Of a DNA stretch of 64,000 nucleotides, positions 43,462 through 52,902 are shown piece after piece (within the stretch, counting starts at the first letter, position 1; the number at the start of each line of letters is the position of its first letter). The notes beneath the pieces are model-generated. The model was not told the DNA's origin. It did no database searches and saw only the letters and a list, made by a program, of their open reading frames with translations. Both the position numbers and the translations under genes were made by a program. The DNA comes from Anaerofustis stercorihominis (GTDB taxonomy: Bacteria > Bacillota > Clostridia > Eubacteriales > Anaerofustaceae), in assembly GCF_024623185.1 (NCBI RefSeq), contig NZ_JANJZK010000010.1:21402-85401 (forward strand), written 5' to 3'.

Positions 43462-44439
43462 TTATTTCTTTACTTTATTCATTACACTGTCAGGAATAGT
43501 AATACCTAAAGTTTTAGCAGCATCTTCGTTTACAGCCATTTCCAAATCTTCCTGGGCAAGGTAACCTATCGGCATATCGTTGACTTTTGTTTTTCCTTCC
43601 AAGATATCTACAGCTTGAAGACCTGTCTTATATCCAAGATTGTAATAGTCTATCCCATATGTTGCAAGAGCTCCGCCCTTTAACATACCTGATTCACCGC
43701 ATATGATAGGAACTTTCTTTTCGTTCGCAACCATAGAAACGGTAGCGATACCCGCAGAAATCATATTATCTGTAGGAACATAAAGAGCATCCACTTTATC
43801 TACTACGGCATCTGTAACCTGCTGGATTTCATTTGAGCTTGATACGGTAGCATCAACGGCAGTCATACCTTCCGCTTTTATAGCTTCTTTTGCAAGCTTA
43901 GCCTGTAGGATAGAGTTAGATTCATTTGTTGAATATAAAATACCAACTTTTTTAGCTTTTGGTAATATTTCTTTTAAAAGCTTGATTTGTTCTTTTACCG
44001 GAGTTAAATCGCTTGTTCCCGATACGTTTGTTTCAGGTTTCTCATTTGATTTAACAAGTCCCGCATCCGCAGGGTCCGTAACGGCAGTAACAAGTATAGG
44101 AATATCCTTTGTTTTATTTGCCACAGCCTGAGCTGCAGGAGTACCTATAGCTAAGATCAAATCTTTATTATCATTTATAAAACTATCTGAAATAGTTTGG
44201 CAGTTTGATTGATCCCCTGCGGCATTTTGATAATCCAATTTGATTTTTTCACCGTCTTTGTAACCTTTTTCTTCCAATGCTTTCATGAAACCTTCGTTTG
44301 CTTTATCCAAAGCATCATGCTGAACGAGTTGTAGTACACCGATTTTGTATACTTTGTCTGAACTTCCGCCTGAACCGCAAGCGGTAAGACCTAATACAAG
44401 TCCCAAACAAAGCATCATAGATATTATTTTCTTTGTCAT
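43462..44439 (-). CDS. ABC transporter substrate-binding lipoprotein, first paralogue (COG2984 type)
   Basis: 325 residues from ATG 44439, with GGGGAG as ribosome site; an in-frame ATG five codons upstream would overlap that site. Lipobox LTAC, then YKIGVLQLVQHDALDKANEGF and the same conserved segments as the second paralogue (CQTISDSF, AIGTPAAQA, TDPADAGLVKSNEKPET). It is anchored outside the membrane and captures ligand for the permease-ATPase encoded at 39216-40967. Its promoter carries a CodY-like box, pointing to an amino acid or related nitrogen compound. Confidence 0.9.
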   Translation of the reverse strand: MTKKIISMMLCLGLVLGLTACGSGGSSDKVYKIGVLQLVQHDALDKANEGFMKALEEKGYKDGEKIKLDYQNAAGDQSNCQTISDSFINDNKDLILAIGTPAAQAVANKTKDIPILVTAVTDPADAGLVKSNEKPETNVSGTSDLTPVKEQIKLLKEILPKAKKVGILYSTNESNSILQAKLAKEAIKAEGMTAVDATVSSSNEIQQVTDAVVDKVDALYVPTDNMISAGIATVSMVANEKKVPIICGESGMLKGGALATYGIDYYNLGYKTGLQAVDILEGKTKVNDMPIGYLAQEDLEMAVNEDAAKTLGITIPDSVMNKVKK

Positions 44440-44473
44440 TTTATATCTCCCCATAATTTTCTATATTGAATTA

Positions 44474-44502
44474 ATTGTAACCAAAATATCAAAAAGTGTC
44501 AA
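44474..44502 (-). promoter_or_regulatory. Promoter of the first binding-protein gene
   Basis: Minus strand TTGACA (44502-44497), 17-bp spacer, TACAAT (44479-44474), close to consensus. Confidence 0.75.
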
Positions 44503-44503
44503 G

Positions 44504-44518
44504 AATTTTCTGTAAACT
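44504..44518. promoter_or_regulatory. CodY-like box at the binding-protein promoter
   Basis: AATTTTCTGTAAACT matches the CodY consensus AATTTTCWGAAAATT at 13 of 15 positions and abuts the -35 element. Confidence 0.55.
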
Positions 44519-44551
44519 TACTCTATTTGATTATTTAGATAAAGCTTATAG

Positions 44552-45328
44552 CTATATAAAAGTATTTAAGTATTTGATTATTTCATCCACGGACTCATCA
44601 TATTTTAAAAGATAATGTCCGGGTAAATCCATTGAAACATGCTTTAAATCACACTTATTATAACTATTATCAAAAATTATCTGAGACATCTCTTTACTTG
44701 GCCAATATTTATCGTTTCCTTCTGATATCAGAAATACTTTTCCTTTGTAATTATTTATATCTATATAAGCTTCTTCATTAAAATTATTTTTTATTGACTT
44801 CTCATAACATGAACAAAAATTTCCATTCATCGAATCTTTTAAAATATCTTTATTGAATTGAAATTTAATATATGGTAATTCTTTACCGTTATACGACCAA
44901 GAAGATTTTGGTTCTTTAAAACTCTCTAAGTCAAACTTTTTAGGAAGACCTTGAAATACATAACAAGAAGCAACAAGGGCTATGGTAGCGGCAGAATTGA
45001 TATAATTTGTAAGGAGTAACGCGGCTTCGCCTCCTTTTGACTGTCCTATTATAATTATCTTTTCATCATCTAAGCCATACTCTTTTATTATAAACTCAAT
45101 GGAATTAATAAAATACTCCATAGGTATTCTTTCAAGGCTTTCATTAAGCCCCTCTTTACCGAAATACGCAAGTAATAAGACATTAAAATTTGATTTCAAA
45201 TAATCAAAGAGTTTATCACTTATGTTTACAGGAAGTCCGGCTCTGCTTCCACCTATTACAACGACCAAAGGTCTTTGTTTATTTTCATAAAAATCTCCGT
45301 AAATTTTTGATGTACGATACTTTTTCAT
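44552..45328 (-). CDS. Alpha/beta hydrolase, BAAT/acyl-CoA thioesterase C-terminal type
   Basis: 258 residues. The catalytic triad can be read: the nucleophile serine in GQSKGGEAAL (GxSxGG elbow), the aspartate in EGNDKYWPS and the histidine in LPGHYLL. VVVIGGSRAGLP forms the oxyanion-side strand. It resembles the BAAT C-terminal hydrolases, which act on acyl-CoA or acyl esters. It lies downstream of a MarR gene, and a near copy of the site in front of that gene (45370-45384) lies in front of this one, so MarR control is likely. Substrate unknown. Confidence 0.8.
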   Translation of the reverse strand: MKKYRTSKIYGDFYENKQRPLVVVIGGSRAGLPVNISDKLFDYLKSNFNVLLLAYFGKEGLNESLERIPMEYFINSIEFIIKEYGLDDEKIIIIGQSKGGEAALLLTNYINSAATIALVASCYVFQGLPKKFDLESFKEPKSSWSYNGKELPYIKFQFNKDILKDSMNGNFCSCYEKSIKNNFNEEAYIDINNYKGKVFLISEGNDKYWPSKEMSQIIFDNSYNKCDLKHVSMDLPGHYLLKYDESVDEIIKYLNTFI

Positions 45329-45369
45329 AATATATCTTCTCCAATGTTTTTATATTTAGTTACAATACT

Positions 45370-45384
45370 GTATAGGTACTAAAC
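45370..45384. promoter_or_regulatory. MarR-type operator upstream of the hydrolase gene
   Basis: GTATAGGTACTAAAC, a 6-3-6 dyad with one mismatch, preceded by the same TACT as the site at 45917-45931. Confidence 0.55.
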
Positions 45385-45402
45385 ATTATTTTTAAAATAA
45401 AT

Positions 45403-45419
45403 GCTGTCTAAATGACAGC
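45403..45419 (-). terminator. Terminator of the MarR gene
   Basis: GCTGTC, loop TAAAT, GACAGC, with the T-rich stretch ATTTATTTT following on the minus strand. Confidence 0.65.
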
Positions 45420-45429
45420 TTATTAAAAA

Positions 45430-45885
45430 TTATTCATCACTCAATTTATTGTCTATTATTCCTTCGAAAGATGTAAAAAAATCAAACATATAGTCATAGA
45501 GTTCTTTAGGCATTGTTTTAAGTATTTTAATGGATTCGTCATTAGCCTCTTTGTGAAGTTCATTATGTTTGTCATAATTTATCCGACCGTCTTTTGTAAG
45601 ACTTAAAACGACTTCAGTATCGGAAGACGGAGATACTTTCTTTTCAACAAGCCCTTTATCTACAAGCTTATATATCATCTGAGAAGCCGCACCTTTTGTT
45701 ATACCCAAATATTTTGCCAAAGACGTTACATTTATACCCTGATTATCTCCAATGGCAACGATAGTATGAATTTCTGATTTTGATAATAAAAGCCCCGTCC
45801 CATAATCTCTTTTTTTATTTTCCCATTCATTATATTTATGTATTATTCTCTCCATTAAAAAAATCAATTGATTATAATCGTTCAT
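45430..45885 (-). CDS. MarR-family transcriptional regulator
   Basis: 151 residues. Winged HTH: LSKSEIHTIVAIGDNQGINVTSLAKYLGITKGAASQMIYKLVDKGLVEKK, with the wing SPSSDTEVVLSLT. Dimerising helices lie at both ends. Binding-site evidence is unusually good: a perfect 6-3-6 palindrome lies in its own promoter region and a near copy upstream of the adjacent hydrolase gene, so it probably represses both. The inducer is unknown, perhaps the hydrolase substrate. Confidence 0.88.
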   Translation of the reverse strand: MNDYNQLIFLMERIIHKYNEWENKKRDYGTGLLLSKSEIHTIVAIGDNQGINVTSLAKYLGITKGAASQMIYKLVDKGLVEKKVSPSSDTEVVLSLTKDGRINYDKHNELHKEANDESIKILKTMPKELYDYMFDFFTSFEGIIDNKLSDE

Positions 45886-45916
45886 CCCTTACCTCTATAT
45901 ATTTAGCATCTTTACT

Positions 45917-45931
45917 GTATAGCAACTATAC
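45917..45931. promoter_or_regulatory. MarR-type operator in its own promoter
   Basis: GTATAG-CAA-CTATAC, a perfect 6-3-6 palindrome about 32 bases upstream of the start codon. Confidence 0.65.
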
Positions 45932-45999
45932 TAAATATATAACTTTATTTGTTTTTTGTCAAGGATATTAAAATAATATCAGCTAAATCAATAAAATAA

Positions 46000-46023
46000 C
46001 AGATGGATAAAACTATCCATCTG
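46000..46023 (-). terminator. Terminator of the cardiolipin synthase gene
   Basis: CAGATGGATA, loop AAAC, TATCCATCTG. The minus-strand tail reads TTATTTTATT. Confidence 0.8.
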
Positions 46024-46058
46024 CTATAAATTTCTATATGATGTTAACATTGATAGTA

Positions 46059-47594
46059 CTACATCAACGGAGCAAATAGTCTAAGCAGACTTCTGTAAAT
46101 TTTGAACAATATAGGAAGTCTGTTCTTTTTATTGTATCTTCTTTCACTCTTCTCAAATGTTTCAAGCATATCTTTTTTTATTTCCATAATGCTCTTCGTC
46201 TTATAAAGATAAACTCCGCACTCGAAATGAAGATATAAACTCCTGTAATCCATATTTGCGGTTCCTACGGTACCAACTTTATCATCGGAGACAAAACATT
46301 TTCCGTGAAGAAATCCCGGTGTATAATGATATATCTTTACGCCGTTATTTATAAGTTCGGGGCAGAATGACTTAGTAAGCTCGAATGCAGTCTTCTTGTC
46401 CGGTATCCCCGGAATAACTATCCTTACATCCACTCCTCTTTTTGCGGCTAAAGTAAGAGCTGTAGTCATTTCATTATCTATAATCAAGTAAGGAGTATAA
46501 ATATACACATAATCCCTTGCGGAATTTAATATATTCATGTATACATTCTCTGATAGTACTTCATTATCCAAAGGAGAATCACTAAAGGGCTGAACATAAC
46601 CTTCATCTTTATAATCCGCCGCAAAGCCGTAATCCGGTTTGAACTTTTCATATGCAAGCTCATTATCCGTAGGTCTTAACCCGTTCCACATTTCAAGGAA
46701 CATGATCGTAAGGTTCCAGACACCTTCTCCTTCCAGCTTAATGGCATTATCTTTCCAATGACCAAATCTTTCCACTTCATTGATATATTCATCGGATAAA
46801 TTGATGCCTCCGGTGAAACCTACTTTACCGTCTATGACGGTTATTTTTCTATGGTCACGATTATTCATCACAAGAGATAAAAAAGGCACAAAAGGATTGA
46901 ATACGATAGTCTTAATGCCTTTCTTCTCAAGTACTCTATGATACTTGCTTGGAAGTACGGTAAGAGAACCTACATCATCGTAGATAAACCTTACATCCAC
47001 ACCTTCTTTTACTTTTTCTTCCAAAATATCTAAAATAGTATCCCACATTTTTCCTTCGTGAACTATGAAATACTCGATAAATATATATTTTTCAGCTTTT
47101 TTAAGCTCCTCTATCATGTCGACAAAGGCGTCTTCTCCTACAGGATAAAACTTTGTTTTTGTATTCTTACACATAGGATAAGGACCGTAATTGGAGATAT
47201 ACATCGCACTTCCCGCAACGAGAGGATCTTCTTTTATGATTTCTTCAATCGTATCCGCATCCTGAGGAAGCATTCTATGAGCAAATTCGCTGGCTCTGCT
47301 CAATTTTTTCTTCAGTTTTCTTGTGGGTTTTTTATTTCCAACGGCTAAATAGAAGAGTATGCCAAAGAACGGAAAACCCATTATAACTATCGCCCAGCCG
47401 AGTTTATATGCAGGGTTCATGTTCCTTGTATTTACATAAGCCACCGTTAGTATACTTGCAAATAAAAGTATTCCGTAAACTTCATTTACACTTTCACCGA
47501 GAGCAAATACTATGTAAAACAACATAAATGCCTGAAATAATAATAAAAGTCCGAAAATAACTATTCTGCTGAATATTTTGTCTAAAAATTTCAT
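46059..47594 (-). CDS. cls: Cardiolipin synthase
   Basis: 511 residues, usual length for ClsA-type enzymes. Two N-terminal membrane segments (residues about 10-55 with a PLD nuclease N-type region: GWAIVIMGFPFFGILFYLAVG), then two HKD phospholipase D motifs: NRDHRKITVIDGKVGFTGGIN near 245 and LHGKCFVSDDKVGTVGTANMD near 425. It joins two phosphatidylglycerols into cardiolipin plus glycerol at the cytoplasmic membrane. GAGGG precedes the ATG. Monocistronic. Confidence 0.93.
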   Translation of the reverse strand: MKFLDKIFSRIVIFGLLLLFQAFMLFYIVFALGESVNEVYGILLFASILTVAYVNTRNMNPAYKLGWAIVIMGFPFFGILFYLAVGNKKPTRKLKKKLSRASEFAHRMLPQDADTIEEIIKEDPLVAGSAMYISNYGPYPMCKNTKTKFYPVGEDAFVDMIEELKKAEKYIFIEYFIVHEGKMWDTILDILEEKVKEGVDVRFIYDDVGSLTVLPSKYHRVLEKKGIKTIVFNPFVPFLSLVMNNRDHRKITVIDGKVGFTGGINLSDEYINEVERFGHWKDNAIKLEGEGVWNLTIMFLEMWNGLRPTDNELAYEKFKPDYGFAADYKDEGYVQPFSDSPLDNEVLSENVYMNILNSARDYVYIYTPYLIIDNEMTTALTLAAKRGVDVRIVIPGIPDKKTAFELTKSFCPELINNGVKIYHYTPGFLHGKCFVSDDKVGTVGTANMDYRSLYLHFECGVYLYKTKSIMEIKKDMLETFEKSERRYNKKNRLPILFKIYRSLLRLFAPLM

Positions 47595-47702
47595 TGTTTC
47601 CCTCTAAAGTTGTCTTTTAATATAATATAGCATTACAAAATTCGAAAGTCCATATTTTCCATAATAATTATTATTTTTATTTATTATTTCTTTAAATAAC
47701 AA

Positions 47703-47726
47703 AAAAGACCACCTGAGTGGTCTTTT
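47703..47726 (-). terminator. Terminator of the ilv operon
   Basis: AAAAGACCAC, loop CTGA, GTGGTCTTTT, directly after the ilvD stop. Confidence 0.9.
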
Positions 47727-47734
47727 AAACTGTT

Positions 47735-49399
47735 TTATTTCATTACCGCGCCTTTGGCTGCAGATGATACGTTTCTTTGATATCTGGCTAACCAGCCGTC
47801 TTTAACAGGCTCTTTAGGACAGACATAAGATTTTCTTCTGTTTTCAAATTCTTCATCGGTAATTTTTGCATTGATTTTTGAATCAGGGATATCTATTTCG
47901 ATGATATCGCCTTCTTCGATTAGTCCGATATTCCCTCCGTCATATGCTTCGGGAGCAACGTGACCTATTGAAGCACCTCTTGATGCACCGGAAAATCTTC
48001 CGTCGGTAATAAGAGCGACTGTTTTATCAAGCCCCATTCCCGCAAGTGCGGAAGTAGGATTTAGCATTTCTCTCATACCCGGACCGCCTTTCGGTCCTTC
48101 GTAGCGGATAACGACTACATCTCCGTCAACTATTTTACCGTTGTAAATAGCGTCTATCGCATCTTCTTCGCTGTTGAACACTCTTGCAGGTCCTGTATGT
48201 TTAAGCATACTTTCATCGACCGCACTTCTTTTTACAACACATCCGTCTTTGGCAATATTTCCCCAAAGGATTGCAATACCGCCTGTCTCACTGTAAGGAC
48301 AGCTTACAGGTTTTATCAGATTATCATCTTTTATTTCATGCCCCTTGATATTTTCTCCTACCGTCTTACCGTTTGCGGTAATGAGAGAAGTATCGATAAG
48401 TCCCTTTTTATCAAGCTCATTTAAAACTGCTCTAAGCCCGCCGGCTCTGTTCAAGTCATGCATATGAGTGCCGCCTGCGGGAGCCAAATGACATAGGTTT
48501 GGAACCTTTGAACTGAATTCGTTGAATATTTCAAGGTTGAGTTCAACACCGGCTTCATTTGCAATAGCTAATAAGTGAAGTACGCTGTTTGATGAACATC
48601 CGAGAGCCATATCGCATGCAAGTGCATTCCTGATAGACTTTTCATTGATTATATCTCTTGCTTTGATATCTTTTTCAACCAAATTCATTATTGCCATACC
48701 TGCTTCTTTGGCAAGTCTTATCCTTCCGCTTTCTACGGCAGGAATAGTACCGTTACCGGGAAGAGCTATACCGACAGCTTCAGAAAGACAATTCATTGAA
48801 TTTGCGGTATACATTCCGGAGCAAGAACCGCATCCGGGACATGTATTTTCTTCATATTCAAGCAGTTCCGCGTCACCGATGATATCGGCTTTCCTAGCCC
48901 CAACGGCTTCAAACATCTTGGAAAGAGAAGTTTCCTCACCTTTTACAAGACCGGACATCATAGGTCCGCCTGAACAAACCACCGTAGGAATATTAAGTCT
49001 GACAGCAGCCATAATCATTCCGGGAACGATTTTATCACAGTTGGGAACCAATACCAATCCGTCAAAACAATGAGCAATAGCCATCGTTTCAACGCTGTCT
49101 GCAATAAGTTCACGGCTAGGAAGAGAATATTTCATACCGTCATGTCCCATGGCTATACCGTCACAAACTCCGATGGAAGGAACTTCTATAGGAGTTCCTC
49201 CCGCCATTCTTATTCCCGCTTTTACTGCTTCGGCAACTTTATCCAAGTGCATATGACCTGGGACAATTTCGCTTTTAGCATTAACAACACCTATGAGAGG
49301 TCTGTTTAGCTCTTCTTTCGTATATCCCATAGCATAGAAAAGACTTCTAGCGGGAGCCTTTTCTACACCTTTAGTAACATTTTCACTTCTTAAGCCCAT
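47735..49399 (-). CDS. ilvD: Dihydroxy-acid dehydratase
   Basis: 554 residues. Cluster and substrate motifs: [30 protein letters not shown], and [20 protein letters not shown] with the cysteines that hold the Fe-S cluster; C-terminal [19 protein letters not shown] and [11 protein letters not shown]. It converts dihydroxyisovalerate (and the isoleucine analogue) to the 2-keto acid. It is last gene of ilvB-ilvN-ilvC-ilvD, 12 bases after ilvC. Confidence 0.97.
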   Translation of the reverse strand: MGLRSENVTKGVEKAPARSLFYAMGYTKEELNRPLIGVVNAKSEIVPGHMHLDKVAEAVKAGIRMAGGTPIEVPSIGVCDGIAMGHDGMKYSLPSRELIADSVETMAIAHCFDGLVLVPNCDKIVPGMIMAAVRLNIPTVVCSGGPMMSGLVKGEETSLSKMFEAVGARKADIIGDAELLEYEENTCPGCGSCSGMYTANSMNCLSEAVGIALPGNGTIPAVESGRIRLAKEAGMAIMNLVEKDIKARDIINEKSIRNALACDMALGCSSNSVLHLLAIANEAGVELNLEIFNEFSSKVPNLCHLAPAGGTHMHDLNRAGGLRAVLNELDKKGLIDTSLITANGKTVGENIKGHEIKDDNLIKPVSCPYSETGGIAILWGNIAKDGCVVKRSAVDESMLKHTGPARVFNSEEDAIDAIYNGKIVDGDVVVIRYEGPKGGPGMREMLNPTSALAGMGLDKTVALITDGRFSGASRGASIGHVAPEAYDGGNIGLIEEGDIIEIDIPDSKINAKITDEEFENRRKSYVCPKEPVKDGWLARYQRNVSSAAKGAVMK

Positions 49400-49411
49400 T
49401 ATATGTATCTC

Positions 49412-50407
49412 CTATTTTTTTAACCAGCTCATCATTTTTCTAAGTTCAGCACCAACTTTACATAATAAATGTTCTGTTTCTTTTCTTCTTGTTGCTAAGA
49501 ATTTAGCTTTTCCGCCTGATTTGAATTCTTGAATGAATTCACTTGCGAATGTACCGTCTTGGATTTCATGAAGAACTTTCTTCATTTCTTTTCTTGTATC
49601 TTCAGTGATTAGTCTTGTGCCTGTTCTGTAATCACCGTATTCAGCTGTATTTGAAATAGAATATCTCATCATTTCAAATCCGCCGCTGTTTATAAGGTCA
49701 ACGATAAGTTTCATTTCATGGATACATTCAAAATATGCCATTTCAGGTTCATAACCCGCTTCAACAAGAGTATCAAAACCTGCTTTCATAAGTTCTGTTA
49801 CACCGCCGCAAAGTACTGCTTGTTCACCGAATAAGTCGGTTTCTGTTTCTTCTTTGAATGATGTTTCCAAGATACCAGCTCTGCCTGCTCCGATACCAGC
49901 GGCATAAGCAAGTGCATAATCTTTAGCTTTACCTGAAGCATCTTGATATACAGCTATCAAACTTGGAACTCCTCTGCCTTCAACATACTGACTTCTAACC
50001 GTATGTCCAGGTCCTTTAGGCGCAACCATGATAACATCGATGTCTTTTGCCGGTACGATTTGGTTATAATGGATATTAAAACCATGAGCAAACATCAATA
50101 CGTTGCCTTCTTTCATATGTTTTGCAACTTGAGTTTTATAAATATCAGCAGCTAATTCGTCAGGAACAAGCATCATTACCAAATCCCCAGCTTCAGCGGC
50201 AGCTTCGATATCCATAACTTTAAGTCCAGCTTCTTCAGCTTTTTTTACACTTGCTGAACCCGGTCTTAAACCTACTACTACATTAACACCGCTTTCATGT
50301 AAGTTTTGAGCGTGAGCGTGTCCTTGGCTACCATATCCGATGATAGCTACTGTCTTTCCGTCTAATAAACCTAAATTACAATCTTGATCATAATACTTTT
50401 TAATCAT
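49412..50407 (-). CDS. ilvC: Ketol-acid reductoisomerase
   Basis: 331 residues, class I short form. Rossmann NADP loop [13 protein letters not shown] with RPGSAS, then the knotted C-terminal domain with magnesium-binding acidic residues in [12 protein letters not shown] and [15 protein letters not shown]. It isomerises and reduces acetolactate to dihydroxyisovalerate. Third gene of the operon; an AGGAGA ribosome site lies in the 58-base gap after ilvN. Confidence 0.97.
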   Translation of the reverse strand: MIKKYYDQDCNLGLLDGKTVAIIGYGSQGHAHAQNLHESGVNVVVGLRPGSASVKKAEEAGLKVMDIEAAAEAGDLVMMLVPDELAADIYKTQVAKHMKEGNVLMFAHGFNIHYNQIVPAKDIDVIMVAPKGPGHTVRSQYVEGRGVPSLIAVYQDASGKAKDYALAYAAGIGAGRAGILETSFKEETETDLFGEQAVLCGGVTELMKAGFDTLVEAGYEPEMAYFECIHEMKLIVDLINSGGFEMMRYSISNTAEYGDYRTGTRLITEDTRKEMKKVLHEIQDGTFASEFIQEFKSGGKAKFLATRRKETEHLLCKVGAELRKMMSWLKK

Positions 50408-50465
50408 TTTAAATATATCTCCTTTTGTATGTATAATTTATAATTAATTTTATTAATTAGCTATT

Positions 50466-50963
50466 TTATCTTACAGGTTCAAGTCCTCTTGCAATACCTG
50501 TAATACCCGTCCTGCAGACCTCTACGACGTCGTAGCAGTCTATCATATTCATAAAACCGTCCAGCTTTTCAGGTGCTCCGGTAAGTTCTATGATCATGCT
50601 GTCTTTACATAGATCTATAATCTTACCTCTGTAAATATCGACTATTTCTTTAAGAGAGGTTCTCTCTGTCTTATCCGTTTTGATTTTCACAAGCAGTAAT
50701 TCTCTGTATAAAGAGTTGCTTGAATCAAGAGTAAATATATCTTTTACGACTTCCAGTTTCTTTGTCTGAGTCATAATCTGATATAGTGATTGGTCTGTAC
50801 CGTTAAAGACAATAGTTATCCTTGATATGTCTTTATCATTTGTGGTAGATACTGTAAGAGAATCGATATTAAAACCGCGTCTTCCAAACAAACTGACAAT
50901 CCTTGTTAAGACATTTGATTGATTATCAACCAAAATGCTTATAACTTCTTTTCTATAAGCCAT
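50466..50963 (-). CDS. ilvN: Acetolactate synthase small regulatory subunit
   Basis: 165 residues. N-terminal ACT domain: ISILVDNQSNVLTRIVSLFGRRGFNIDSLTVS, then the second ACT-like half with TGAPEKLDGFMNMI. It binds the large subunit encoded 16 bases upstream and gives valine feedback inhibition. ATG with a GGAGAA ribosome site. Confidence 0.95.
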   Translation of the reverse strand: MAYRKEVISILVDNQSNVLTRIVSLFGRRGFNIDSLTVSTTNDKDISRITIVFNGTDQSLYQIMTQTKKLEVVKDIFTLDSSNSLYRELLLVKIKTDKTERTSLKEIVDIYRGKIIDLCKDSMIIELTGAPEKLDGFMNMIDCYDVVEVCRTGITGIARGLEPVR

Positions 50964-50979
50964 TTTAATTCTCCTTTAT

Positions 50980-52641
50980 TTAATTAATTATCATATCATC
51001 TACGGTCCCGCCGTTAGGTATCATAGGCAGAACTCTTTCAAGTTCTTCGATCCTGCAATCGATCCAAACCGGACCGTTTACTTTAAGTGCCTTTTCATAT
51101 ATATCTTCGAATTCTTCCAAAGTCTCAGCTCTAAATCCTGTTAATCCAAAGGCTTCGGCTAATTTAACAAAATCTGTTTTTCTGTTTAAAACAGTTTGAG
51201 AATATCTTTTTTCGTAAAAGACTGTCTGCCACTGATAAACCATACCGAGGACACCATTATTCATTATAATAGTTATAATCGGAAGATTTTGACTAACTGC
51301 GGTACATGCTTCATTTAAACACATATGGAATGAGCCGTCTCCAACAAATTGAATGACTCTTTTATCCGGCGAACCAACTGCAGCACCGATAGCAGCTCCG
51401 TAGCTGTATCCCATAGTTCCAAGCCCTCCGCTGGTTAAGAATTTAATAGGCTTCACATTTTTTAAATACTGCGCCGCCCACATCTGGTGCTGACCTACAT
51501 CCGTAACGATTATAGGTTCTTTATCAGACATGGCACATGCGGTGGTTACGATATCTCCCGGATGCAAATCCCCCTTATAATACTTATCTTCTACGGGAGT
51601 TTTCCTCCAAAGTAAAGTTTGATCTATCCATTCTTTACGAGATTTCTTTTCAATCAATGGTAATAATCTTATAAGAAAATCTTTAACGTCACTTATAACG
51701 CTTTTATGTACAAATACATTCTTGTTTATTTCGCTCATATCAAGGTCTACTTGAATTTTTTTAGCATGACTTGCAAATTTGTTCGGATTAAGGGCAACTC
51801 TGTCGCTGAATCTCGTTCCGAGAGCCAAAACCAAATCTGCATTATGTATTGCTTTATTTGCAGCTACGGTACCGTGCATACCTATCATGCCGAGCCTTCT
51901 TTTATTGTTGTATCCCAGAACTCCCGTAGCCATTAAAGTATTGGTTGCGGGTATATCGCCTTTTGATAAAAGTTCGTTCAGTTCATCCAGTGCTTCGGAA
52001 GCAACAACTCCGCCTCCAAAATATATTACCGGCTTTTCCGCTTTGTTTATAAGTCTGGCAACTTCTTCGATATCTTCATCCTTTGCAACAGGATTTTTAT
52101 ATAATTCAAGAGGTTCAGCCTTTTCATATTCAGTCAAGGCAGCGGTCACGTCTTTTGTGATATCCACAAGAACAGGACCTTTTCTTCCGCTGTTTGCTAT
52201 CCTGAAAGCATCTCTGAGTGCATCAGCCAAATCTTCAACTTTATTTACAAAGAAATTATGCTTTGTTATAGGAAGTGTCACACCTGTGATGCATATTTCC
52301 TGAAATGAATCTCTTCCGATAAGATTATCAGGAACATTGGCTGTGATTGCAACCATAGGAATACTATCCATAAATGCGGTTGCAATCCCCGTTACCAAGT
52401 TGGTAGCGCCCGGTCCGCTTGTTGCAATTACCACACCTGTTTTACCTGTCGCTCTATAGTAACCGTCGGCAGCATGAGCAGCACCCTGTTCATGTGCCGT
52501 AAGGACGTGCTTGATTTTATCGCTGTACTTGTATAAAACATCGTAAATGTTTAAAGCAGCCCCTCCCGGATACCCAAAAACGGTATCAACACTGTGCTCT
52601 AATAATACTTCTGCTAAAACTTCAGAACCTGTTAATTTCAT
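50980..52641 (-). CDS. ilvB: Acetolactate synthase large subunit, biosynthetic type
   Basis: 553 residues. ThDP-dependent enzyme: VFGYPGGAALNIYD, AHEQGAAHAADGYYRATGKTG with the catalytic glutamate, FAD-domain region ALGTRFSDRV, and ThDP-magnesium motif VGDGSFHMCLNEACTAVSQNLPI. It condenses two pyruvates to acetolactate. Pairing with ilvN and the downstream ilvC-ilvD shows the anabolic type. First gene of the operon; the promoter contains a TTTGTATACAAA palindrome and a CodY-like box lies upstream. Confidence 0.97.
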   Translation of the reverse strand: MKLTGSEVLAEVLLEHSVDTVFGYPGGAALNIYDVLYKYSDKIKHVLTAHEQGAAHAADGYYRATGKTGVVIATSGPGATNLVTGIATAFMDSIPMVAITANVPDNLIGRDSFQEICITGVTLPITKHNFFVNKVEDLADALRDAFRIANSGRKGPVLVDITKDVTAALTEYEKAEPLELYKNPVAKDEDIEEVARLINKAEKPVIYFGGGVVASEALDELNELLSKGDIPATNTLMATGVLGYNNKRRLGMIGMHGTVAANKAIHNADLVLALGTRFSDRVALNPNKFASHAKKIQVDLDMSEINKNVFVHKSVISDVKDFLIRLLPLIEKKSRKEWIDQTLLWRKTPVEDKYYKGDLHPGDIVTTACAMSDKEPIIVTDVGQHQMWAAQYLKNVKPIKFLTSGGLGTMGYSYGAAIGAAVGSPDKRVIQFVGDGSFHMCLNEACTAVSQNLPIITIIMNNGVLGMVYQWQTVFYEKRYSQTVLNRKTDFVKLAEAFGLTGFRAETLEEFEDIYEKALKVNGPVWIDCRIEELERVLPMIPNGGTVDDMIIN

Positions 52642-52679
52642 ATCGCATCATCCTTTTCTAAATTTTTATTGACCTTTCT

Positions 52680-52709
52680 ATTATATACAATTTTGTATAC
52701 AAAGTACAA
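52680..52709 (-). promoter_or_regulatory. ilv operon promoter with palindrome
   Basis: Minus strand TTGTAC (52709-52704), 18-bp spacer, TATAAT (52685-52680). TTTGTATACAAA (52692-52703), a perfect 12-bp palindrome, lies in the spacer, where a repressor would act. No T-box leader is seen. Confidence 0.6.
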
Positions 52710-52732
52710 GACTTTAGAGTAAATTATTTCAG

Positions 52733-52747
52733 AATTTTCTGAATTTT
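52733..52747. promoter_or_regulatory. CodY-like box upstream of ilvB
   Basis: AATTTTCTGAATTTT agrees with the CodY consensus AATTTTCWGAAAATT at 13 of 15 positions, about 24 bp upstream of the -35 element. Confidence 0.6.
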
Positions 52748-52817
52748 TTATATTTCTAAGTCTTTTTATATATTGTAACAAATACTTACATAAATTTCAC
52801 TTAAATATTTATAAAAA

Positions 52818-52845
52818 CTTCCCGCAAAACCAAATAAGCGGGAAG
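52818..52845 (-). terminator. Terminator of the liv operon
   Basis: CTTCCCGC and GCGGGAAG around a 12-base loop. The minus-strand tail is TTTTTATAAAT. Confidence 0.85.
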
Positions 52846-52902
52846 CAATTAATTACTATTTAATTTTTTTTGTAAATACTTTAAAAGCTAAGTTCGAATT
52901 TT

